In this document: one piece after another, positions 55,215 through 64,000 of the stretch
Layout of the letters: every line of letters starts with the position of its first letter
Numbering within the stretch: the stretch's first letter is position 1
Origin: Dipylidium caninum
Lineage: Eukaryota > Platyhelminthes > Cestoda > Cyclophyllidea > Dipylidiidae
Direction: 5' to 3'
DNA length: 64,000 bases
Assembly (NCBI GenBank): GCA_017562135.1
Contig: QEYB01001250.1
Location: forward strand, 124,001-188,000
Translations under genes and position numbers: made by a program
The notes under the pieces: model-generated
What the model was told of the DNA's origin: nothing
The model's input: the letters and a program-made list of their open reading frames with translations, nothing else
Databases searched by the model: none

Positions 55215-57515
55215 TCACGGATCCACTTCGTCTGGTCGCGCTTCCATGAGTTGAACTTGCGACTCAGTAGGGTAAAAGGCATCTGATGGGGAACCTGTAA
55301 TTCGACAGAGTCGGATTTCATTGTAGACGGCTTCCTCCGTGAAGCAATAGTTTCCTAAATCCGCCAGAAGACTTTCTGCATTAAATGCACGACGTCGAAT
55401 GCGTTTACGTTTAGAACCACTGGCCTTAAGCTGCTTCTCTAGGCGCTTACGAGAATTCATGACGGTCATGTGAAGTTTTACATCTGTTTCTGTTGTCGAA
55501 TTCTGCTCGGAACCGTTGCACAGTCCATGCTGTCGGTAGAGCATCGATATTGAATTCGCTACCGTCTGAAGGCGCTCCGAATCACCGCCTTTCTGCACCT
55601 ACCAAACAAAGGCGAATTTCGTTTAAATGTTTCAACAGAGAACCTAATTATCATGATAACGTCACAATAAAACGTAGATTAATAGCAGCTTGAGAGATCA
55701 TGCACTAGGTAAAACATATAACTTCCGAAATCGAAGAAAAACTATCTAACTTTTAGCTCCAATTCCTTTAAAATAAAAAAATGTTAGCATTACCTTAAAA
55801 GACTGTTAAAATAAGTTTAGATAAACTAATCAGTAAGCGATGTGTGCTTCAAAAATCTGACAAGGTTACACGTCTAACTCTGCACACATTGTAATAAACG
55901 TGTTGGGTTATATTAACGATATGCTTTTAACGAGACCGTCTTAAGTATAAACCACTATTTCTGGCCTGTTAAACTGACGACCTATTTTCGATGTGGTTAA
56001 GTGTCTTATCATTGATATTAATAGATAAGAATGTTTCATTATGAAACAGATACCGTGCCAAAATATCAAAATTACCATCATATTCTACTAACTCCGTTTT
56101 CGAATTAGCTAAGGGCCTAAATTGATAATTGTTGAGCTACGACCGGTCCAAATAAGTTGCAAAACTTAGGCCCATTGCAACAATTTATAAGAAAACCGCC
56201 GCATACTCGACGTGGTGCTTAGAATTGGTAATCGGTCGGCAGAAGTATAGTGAGTTTATTTGGTGACCAATGCCAACCGCCTATCATCAAAAAGAAGGCA
56301 AAGCACGAAAGACAACTTAAGTTATCTCAGATATGACTAAAAAATATCCAGGCGTTAAATACTACAGAAAGACAAGATATGAAGCGAAATATACAACCAA
56401 GGATTCAAAATAGCCACACCAAAAGCTACTCTGATATTAAGGTTTTTAATGGGTACGGCTCAGAACAAATAGCATAAAAGTTGAGATGCATTACGTTTGC
56501 GCTTTATTAATACCCAATTTCATAAAACAAAAAAAACACTTGTAGAAGAGGAATTTATATTTGTAGAAATTATCTGACCGAGCAGATCCAAACAATTTTG
56601 ACAGTGGTTCGAAAATGCCTAAGAGTGACAAACTATAGTTCATTTACATTTTTACCTTAAAATGAAGAATCAACAAAGATATTCCATTAACATTTAAGCA
56701 GACCAATAAAATAAGTCTAAAAGAACTAAGTGAAAGCGTTACACTGAATGCATTAAACAAACAGGCAGTTATGTGCACCAATTACACAGAACGAATGGTT
56801 TGATTCATATTGAAAAAATGCACCATTCCAGAACAGTGGGATTATAATGTAGAAGTAAGATATTGCAGCTTACACTTGCGTATACAACATGCGAATGCTT
56901 GAGGTTGGTTTGCATACTTTGTAATCCCTTAATTGTAATACGAAACGGTGATGAGAGTTCATGCCCAACCCCTGTGTCTGCAAAAAATGTATTCAACAAA
57001 CGACTGGCTTCGTCAATTTCTTTCTGGTCAAGTAACAAGAGTGTAACAAGAGTAAAGTGGAGCCTGTGGGCTGGGACAAATAAATCCTCATCAATCCCCT
57101 CATACATCGGGTTGTCCTCCGATTTCTTAAGCACCTCAGACTTGAAAGCATTGAAGGCTTTTACCGAACTGCAATCATTAATTGGGAGGCAGACAAAATG
57201 GGTCGGACGCAAAATGGTACGTGCAGTCGAGACGATTTCGCCAATACGTCTTTGCACACCTTCAAGTGCTTCTCCGGAGTTAGCCAGGATTTTTATATTC
57301 TGTGGATTTCGAAATGAAGGGAAAATCAATTTGCAAGGGAATTCTTCAGACAGATTCCCTTTCTTAATGAACCGATGAAAAATGCGTGGGACGTACAATG
57401 TTGCCATCGGCAAAGGATTATCTCGATCGCCAGCCAACAGTTCAAGTGAGCCCCCACACTCATCCTCTTCACCAGAGGTTTCCTGTGCTTCCTCACCAAT
57501 CTCGGATGAGCTCAT
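55215..57515 (-). CDS. ASCC1: ASCC1, KH and 2H-phosphoesterase-like protein
   Basis: Subunit of the activating signal cointegrator 1 complex, which in animals acts in transcription and in ALKBH3-linked alkylation repair. Two exons in phase: 56874-57515 and 55215-55598 (TGA); 341 residues. A KH-like region lies at about residues 40-100 (VPRIFHRFIKKG...CKLIFPS...NIKILANS). It is followed by the AKAP18-type 2H phosphoesterase fold: RPTHFVCLPIND, FNAFKSEVLKK, first motif H153-x-T155 in RLHFTL, and second motif H257-x-T259 in VKLHMTV. Both HxT motifs are present, so the catalytic histidines are kept. The C-terminus includes NAESLLADLGNY, matching the family's loop after the second motif. The start was chosen as the first Met in a long acidic leader; an AG abuts the ATG. 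Divergent from the tomosyn gene. Confidence 0.93.
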
Positions 57516-57574
57516 CTAGTTTGACCAACTGGAATCCTGTGTACACACTCGGAGTATGCCAGCGCCAACCCATC

Positions 57575-58177
57575 TTAAGCAGGCGCCACCGCAAGAAAAT
57601 TGGGAGTGGCAAATAAAACACACGAAATTCCACAGTTATCTGATAAAGTGGCAGATAAAATCAAAAAAACTTTATTTTGTATTTTAGTTTTATCAAAAGA
57701 TAAAAGCAAAAGCAATAAATATTTTATCGGCAAATAATTGAAATACATACGCAACCATTTAAAACCAACATATATTCCCGTGGAAAGAAATGGGGTGCTC
57801 ACATCTTTTAATATGTTAGAGCCTAGCTTTATGTTTTTAAAATTGCAACATATAAATATTAGTATTACGCGGAGCTCATCGGAAATATTCATTGTCGCTT
57901 CCTTTCTGAGTGAATTGTATTGTATGATGATCAATGACCAGGAAAGTTGGAACTTCCCGCAAGTCCTTAGTTTAGGAAATATGGGAAAACTACGGCCAAC
58001 CTCACGCTCAGACCAGTCATAAATTCCATAATATTTGCCGCCACCAGTTTTTATACTGACTTCCTTTGTCATGTTGAGTAGGGCGCAGAGTGCAGAGCCT
58101 ATAATGGATGTCAGCCAGAAACTGCGAGCATGGACAAATCTGTGAGATGTTGTGCTACATGTAAATCGATTGTGCAC
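57575..58177 (-). other. unexplained 200-codon ORF upstream of ASCC1
   Basis: Intronless frame in the 1.1 kb between the divergent ASCC1 and tomosyn starts, on the ASCC1 strand and ending 60 bases before the ASCC1 ATG. The first half is soluble-looking (GGGKYYGIYDWSEREVG); the second half has hydrophobic stretches including LLLLLLSF. No family recognised. It overlaps what should be promoter and leader sequence, which argues for chance. Confidence 0.25.
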
Positions 58178-58611
58178 TTGATATGCTAGGTCGTTGTGTT
58201 TGCCTCAAAGGAGGCGCTTGGCGAAGCCCTTTTTTATGACATTACGTGTCCAACATTTCACTCTAAAAAAGGGTTGTTCGCATTTATTATGAAATGTCTT
58301 TGCGTTTCCAGTACTTTTTTCACGAAAATTAACCGCAAACCGCGGCGTCCATTTCATGTGAAATATCGAGATTGTCGTTTTACTCTCTGTCGCTTTTTAG
58401 CATATTTGTCCCTCTTTATAGGTTTTTTTTTAATATGCTGCACACAGCGCTTTTTATTTGTTTTGGAAATTTACTGTATTTGCACAAATACATTTACCTT
58501 TGATCGACGTTTAAACGTTTCGATCGGCCTTAAGACACCAACGGCAAACTCGATTTGTGTCACCTCAATATGAGTCCGGTGTTGAGTCGGCGTTATTGTT
58601 AACATAGTGTT

Positions 58612-59450
58612 ATGGGATCTAAGTCGAAGAAACTTTTAAAAGTTATTGATGGACTTCGAGCGTGGAACCTTGCTGCCGCCGTTTCGAGTAGTAATCAGAA
58701 GCCTGGGATTGAGATTAAGGAAATCTTAAAGAGCGATAACTTTCAGTTGGGCACCGTAAGATATGACATGCAAACTTTTTACACCTTTAAGATTGTCAAG
58801 CATGGGTTCCCGTACCAGCCGTCATGCCTAGCGTTTGATCCAGTGCAAAGGGTTTTGTCTGTCGGAACCAAAAATGGATGTGTCAAATTGTGAGTATTTG
58901 ACTCATGCTGCTTCCTGATTCTAATACCATTCACTTTATAGCAATATTTTTGTACAGGTAAGGTTAAAGGACATCTTATGTGTCGTTATGATTTTTGCCC
59001 TTTCAGTAGTAGTTAATGCCATACGGCCGAAATTATTGAAAAATGTGATATATTTTGTTTTGTGATGAAAAATACCCATTAAGGCAAAAGTGCCTTCTTG
59101 CAGGTTCGGACGGCCTGGAGTGGAGTTTCATCTTGAGCATCCTTCCTCAGCTGCTGTACTTCAGCTAATTTTTCTTATCAACGAGGTAATTTTACAAACA
59201 GTCACATTTTTATGGTGCGTATGTGTATCTCCCAAAATCTTTTCTTGCAAATATCGAGAGCTTGTGCTCAAATCTTTCCCTTAAGCCTTGTACTGCGATT
59301 GTTTCAAAAGCCCTTGAGTGTTGTATATTTTTCTGTTTTTTACTTATAGGGTGGATTGATTTCTATTTGTCAGGACGATGTAGTTCATCTGTGGAATATT
59401 CGCCAAAAACCGCCTGATATTGTTCATTCTCTACAGTTCAAGCGTGAAAC
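58612..59450 (+). CDS. STXBP5: tomosyn (syntaxin-binding protein 5), N-terminal exons only
   Basis: WD40-repeat protein of the lethal-giant-larvae family that sequesters syntaxin and SNAP-25 and restrains vesicle priming. Three exons join in phase: 58612-58889, 59104-59185, 59350-59450. They encode 153 residues matching the tomosyn N-terminus: KHGFPYQPSCLAFDPVQRVL, SVGTKNGCVKL, FGRPGVEFHLEHPSSAAVLQ, FLINEGGLIS, and DDVVHLWNIRQKPPDIVHSL, which is the first blades of the propeller. The last exon ends in phase 2 before GTGAGA, so the protein must continue. I found no convincing next exon in the remaining 4.5 kb. The R-SNARE-like C-terminus lies outside the window, so STXBP5 and STXBP5L cannot be separated. 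A weak acceptor-like ACATAG sits four bases before the ATG. Confidence 0.9.
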
Positions 59451-62400
59451 GTGAGAATTGAAGTCATATTTTCCTCTTTCAAAAATTGTTGATAAATCAA
59501 ACTTTACATTAATGTCATTTTTTGCTAGCGCACTTTAATTATCTTACTTATAAATAAGCCTGATTTAATTACTTCCACCCCTATTTTCCACCTTTTCATT
59601 GCGTCCCAGTTTTGTAAACTATCATGAATAAGCGCTTCATTTGTCCTCTGAGCTATTCGTCTGGTCGTCAACAAAATATTTATTAATTCTAGGCAGTTTG
59701 ATCTGAATTTACAATTTGAATGTAGTTGCCCCAGCCCCATCGAACAGTGGTTTTTATAGGCCTATTTTTATAAGACGTCCACTTATCTCTTATCGATTAA
59801 TTGTTCATTTAATCTACTACATTACGCATATTTTGAATGATCTCGGTTGGCAAATGTTCCTCATTAAAAGCTCCTTCGAGTCTGCCAGAATATGTTATCG
59901 CTTTCATCCTTTTCTCTTACCTTTTGGTTTTCAAAATTCTTCTTATCATTCAAATCCTCTTTCACCTTTTGATTAAATTTACGCAAAACTATTCATTTTG
60001 CTGTCATTCGAGTATTATTGGCGACATTTCTAGTTGAGTTGTGTTTACTCATTAGATTGGGATTACTTCACTTATCCTTGATCTAATTATAACTATGTGC
60101 TTTTGAGATCAAAAGCTTATGTAAATCTATTTCACATCTCAATGATCTCTACATATGACCTGACTTTATTCCTTTCGCCATTTTTTGGTATGGTTTTAAT
60201 GCAATTAACTGCTATCAGCCATGAGTTGAGAACAATCCCCAGTTGGACCAATTTAAACTGATTGCATCATAGACTTCATGCTCTCGCGCATATATTCCGG
60301 AAGCTTTATTGTTACGTCTAAACTGAGCACCGTTTTTCTTCTGTTACAGTAATTTATGAGATGGGTGGTCTATTTACTTTACATCATTTGTTTATTAGTT
60401 GGTCTACCTTGTGGACCATTTCTATTTAATAATTGGTAGGAACTCCTATGAACATCCCAATTTCGGATGAATTTAACACGTTAGAATTACCTAGAGAATG
60501 GTAACCTCCCATTTTTCTATCTACCCTTCCCTCATCTCGTCACTTTTTAACATCCTCACTTGACCCCAAACTGCTGTCGGTGGCTACGAGTACTTAAATC
60601 TTTTTCTAAACTAGGTTGTAGTCAGACTAAAGGTGGGGACTAACCTAATAGAACGAGGTAGTACAAGGATTGTTGCATGCACCCAATGTCTTGTGTCATT
60701 GGAATAATAAGAAAAAGATGCAAACAATAAAATAGTAGCCTAGATTTCCTCTGCTTCGAGTTGCAAGATGGCACCTTTCTACTGTGATTATGAAACAGCT
60801 TGAACCCTATGCCGATTTTATTAACTCAAAGCGGTTTAAGGGGACATTTCCTCCACCTCAGCCTATTTTCAGCAGAGTATTTAAAGGATTTGTCAATGCC
60901 TGCTTATGATATTCCGAGCCTTAATCGGGAACGCTTCAGGTCATTTTTGTATCCGTGGTTGTAACCCACTCACTTTAATAAAAATATACTCATGTAATCT
61001 GGGATGAGTTTTTAGTCTGTCGCAAACTTTTAATCAAGGTGACTTGGCAAAGATCGAAAAGGGTAACTGTTAGCTATAAAACGACTTTTTAAGACTACCC
61101 TACTTGGACTAGGGGTTGTTTACGGATGGCTACAAGCGAGAGGGGTGAGAGGGCGCAGTAGTACATTGAATTCGGGGCTCATTTATCGCCGTTTCCCCTC
61201 CTAATCTCCTTGATCTTCTGGTCCACATTGTGGTTGGCTAATTAGCATATTAGTTGTGTTTGGGAAGGACTTGTTTTTAATTGCCATTTCATTCCCCTTG
61301 GTCAAAGCAAGTAACCCCTGGACGGGAAAAAGCAGCTGTGATGCCTCCTCTGATTAATTACTTGCAACTTCTGGCCATTTTGACATAGAAATTTCTTCCT
61401 TCTCTGACACATTTGTGAGACTTTCGAAAGAGTGACAAATCCACATACTACAGACCACTTCTATTTTCCCAATTAGTAATCGAGTTTAATGAATGGGTAG
61501 GAATAAATTATATCACTTTGTCTGTAACAAAGGCCCTCTTACTTCAATGAATATTAGATCACGTGGAGGGATTAATAGTGTTCACTGTTCTTTCAAGCCG
61601 CCGACCATAATTAAGACCAGTTTATGAGCAAACCGGAGGGGTTGATTTACAAAGTACCTCGATAATTGTGCTATGTGTCATCTGATACCGCCTTAAATTT
61701 AGATAAATTTCAATTTAAAATTGTTCTGACTATAAAGTTTTTCGTCTTCATCTCGAACTGTCACAATTAGTCCGATTTCGATGCATCGTTATCCAGCCTA
61801 CTTAACCTAACTCACTTTTGCTACCCGAGAATTCTGCTTACTTGACTTGAAAAACGGAGAATTAGTTTGTCTATTCAATGAAAATGCCTTACAACTGTAA
61901 CAAATTTTGAAACTGCCCTGCCACATCCACCGTCCCCCCTCCCTATGATGTCACTTGTGAAGGGTCTCATCTTAGCTGTTTGATAATCTGAGGGCTTTTT
62001 GTCCTCTCCTCTAAGTGGCTAACCGCATTTCACTTTAACTCACTGCTATCTCCTATAATATTAGACTAAGTTATGGAAATGGTACTCTCCACCTGATTGT
62101 GACGATGACATGCCTCATAGACGTTAGTCTTTTGAGAAATTCCTAATATTGTATATATATTTGCGTTGATATTTCCTTTCCCACAATAATTTGTCGAATG
62201 CTTGAAGTATGACAGGCTTTAAATAACAAAGGCAGTACTTGAACACCTTTTAAGTTGCCCCAAATCCCCATATCAGTAGCCAAAGAAATCTTTTAACCTC
62301 TTGTTGGATGACTTTAGAGATCGGCTCACAAAGCAAGTACTCTTCTAACTTATCAAAATGTCTTATCCCTCAAGCGTAAAGTGAGTAGCAATTACTTTGT

Positions 62401-62814
62401 ACTTTATTTACCAAGTCGTTCAAATGGCAGAATTTGAAAATTCGCCTTCAGTATTGTTCTTTCATGATCAGAAGGCGAACAACTACTTATTAATAATTTG
62501 AATCGTATGTTCGCATCCTCTTATAACCAGCACTTAGAAGTTCTGCTACGAATACGATTGAATTGTTTTTACAATTCAGCGGGCGTTGGAAGAATTTTTC
62601 ATAAGCGATTCACACAAGTAATTCCAGCTTGTCATGAAACACCCCAGTGATAGTGGAAGGACTTCACTGTGAAGTTATCATATATGCTTCCAGGTTCTTC
62701 GACTTCTTCTCCTGCACAACTAATCATAGAAATTGTTTCTCGTCTGGCTGAATAATTTCCATGATTTATGTCAGTTAAATTCCAAATGTTTTGATCTTAT
62801 TATATGATTTATGC

Positions 62815-62943
62815 AGTACAGGAAGAGCTGGAAGACTGCGATGATTGCTACCTTCCTCCAACAATGTCTAGTCTAGAGAATCCAGGACGTCGTTCTCCTT
62901 CTCTTTTTTCTTTACTGTCCTTTCATCATATCACGTTTTCGTA
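62815..62943 (+). other. possible exon downstream of tomosyn start
   Basis: An acceptor-like TTTATGCAG is followed by an open frame reading QEELEDCDDCYLPPTMSSL, then a serine/proline-rich stretch, and a GTATGC that could be a donor. The composition would suit the variable loop region of tomosyn. The phase cannot be tied directly to the exon ending at 59450, so at least one other exon would be needed between. It may equally be chance. Confidence 0.2.
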
Positions 62944-63176
62944 TGCCAGTATGTCAGATCAGAGAATCATCGACCCACTCCCCTTTTAAACAAAAGCGCC
63001 ACAAATGAAATATTTACCTTTTTTCGATGATCAGATGGTTTTGTCGCAACAGCATCTTAGCTCACATAAAATCCTTATTTAAAGTTAGTTTGGTTAACGA
63101 GAATTCTATCACTTCCGTTGTTTGATGATAAAAAAACACGAAAAAATTAATTGCTGTGTTATGCCATTGCTTCGGT

Positions 63177-63503
63177 TCATGATAGATTCCGGAAGCATTT
63201 TCCTAGAAATCCAACTATTTCCCTGTACCTTCGCAAAAAACCCACTTTAACTTCATCGTGTATTCTCGTGCGCACTGGAGCAGTGTGATGGTTGTAGCCT
63301 CTTCGGTTGACTTTGACCAATGAGGGCGGTGGGTTTGCAACATAAAACAACAACTCTGAGTGGCGTGGAGATTCTCTGAGGCTTCCGTTTCGCCAATTGA
63401 CAGCTACGAACTTTTTCACCGGCCAGTAATGGCGGCCTCTGTGAGAGGATATTAGCCTTTGGGCTACTAATTCTGATTTTCTTTGAGAATGAACATAGTA
63501 CAA
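63177..63503 (-). other. 108-codon ORF, possible repeat-derived fragment
   Basis: A compact frame with an even coding-like composition (VAVNWRNGSLRESPRH; NRRGYNHHTAPVRTR) and higher GC than its surroundings. No domain recognised. It might be a fragment of a dispersed element or an exon on the opposite strand to tomosyn. Confidence 0.2.
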
Positions 63504-64000
63504 AATCCTCTTTTGAAGAGGCAGGAAAACTGTACGCCCAACAGTGCTAATTGCTTTAAGTTATTACAGTGGGGCGATGTATTTCGTGTGTGGTTGAGCC
63601 GTCTGTGTCCAGTTTTATTAAAATTGCCGCCGCCTAACTCCAGACCTCTTTAATCGTCCGCTTATCAAGCTGACTGTCCACTGGGTTAGTGATATGATGC
63701 CTGGGAAAAAAATCTCCTCGTCGATCGCACTGCGGAGCTCTTTGCTGTTTGTTCTTAAATGTTCTATCCAACTGACGCTCCTCATCCCTGGCACCCATAA
63801 ATGTCAGAATTTTTAGCACTAAAGTTAAATGACAAACAATCATACTCATTAACGGAAGAGATCATTTTTTCCGACATTGCAAGGTCCATTTTAAAAGTTC
63901 TTAAGAAATCCTCTCATTGTATGCGCCTTTCTAGTAAATTGAGAAAACACTCACCTTACTCGAGCGATCCTGTTTACAGTAGGAGTGTGGGCTCTTGTCT

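Larger units (their letters stand above)
59451..64000. other. presumed tomosyn intron and right edge
   Basis: 4.5 kb after the last recognised tomosyn exon. Apart from the possible exon at 62815 and the minus-strand frame at 63177-63503, I see only AT-rich non-coding sequence. Confidence 0.55.

Noticed and set aside
56863..57378. 171-codon plus-strand frame over ASCC1 exon 1
   Set aside because: Antisense shadow; the minus strand carries the conserved ASCC1 motifs.
58196..58573. 125-codon plus-strand frame just upstream of tomosyn
   Set aside because: Cysteine- and phenylalanine-rich chance-like content, ends before the tomosyn ATG, most likely leader or promoter sequence.
1..64000. Retrotransposon, tRNA, rRNA or CRISPR content
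   Set aside because: No reverse-transcriptase or transposase motifs, long terminal repeats, cloverleafs or regularly spaced repeats were noticed by eye; low-copy degraded elements could still be missed.

Overview
The window is eukaryotic: AT-rich, with genes split into exons bounded by GT...AG junctions, introns from under 100 bases to several kb, and no operons with ribosome sites. Nine protein-coding loci could be modelled by joining exons in phase; eight are recognisable animal genes. Their divergence, and splice-acceptor-like AGs just in front of several start codons (as expected for spliced-leader trans-splicing), suggest a flatworm, perhaps a tapeworm. That assignment is inference. I saw no rRNA, tRNA, CRISPR array or intact transposon.

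Layout, left to right. (1) About 1.2-8.7 kb, minus: exons of a 12-TM major-facilitator transporter (oxalate:formate-antiporter/monocarboxylate-like), incomplete at both ends. (2) 14.9-18.9 kb, minus: a complete nine-exon PICK1 (PDZ plus BAR). (3) 20.0-27.0 kb, plus: an sn-1 diacylglycerol lipase with its Ser, Asp and His, head-to-head with PICK1. (4) 34.5-41.3 kb, plus: an eight-exon coiled-coil protein I do not recognise. (5) 42.6-48.2 kb, plus: XPC, four exons. (6) 48.9-51.3 kb, plus: dynactin subunit 6, three exons. (7) 52.1-54.4 kb, plus: Mediator subunit 18, four exons. (8) 55.2-57.5 kb, minus: ASCC1, two exons. (9) 58.6 kb to at least 59.5 kb, plus: the first three exons of tomosyn (STXBP5), whose remainder was not found here.

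The genes share no single pathway. PICK1, diacylglycerol lipase and tomosyn act in membrane trafficking and synaptic signalling; XPC and ASCC1 in DNA-damage responses; MED18 in transcription; DCTN6 in the dynein motor complex. The coiled-coil gene, XPC, DCTN6 and MED18 form a same-strand block separated by about 0.75-1.3 kb, each with a near-consensus 3' splice site 5-20 bases before its ATG.

Two otherwise well conserved exons (diacylglycerol lipase exon at 20.5-20.9 kb; DCTN6 exon 2) are one base short of the length their flanking splice phases demand, in both cases beside a homopolymer run. This looks more like assembly error than gene decay. No obviously new biological system was found; the unrecognised coiled-coil gene, the trans-splicing pattern and two long unexplained ORFs are the best leads.
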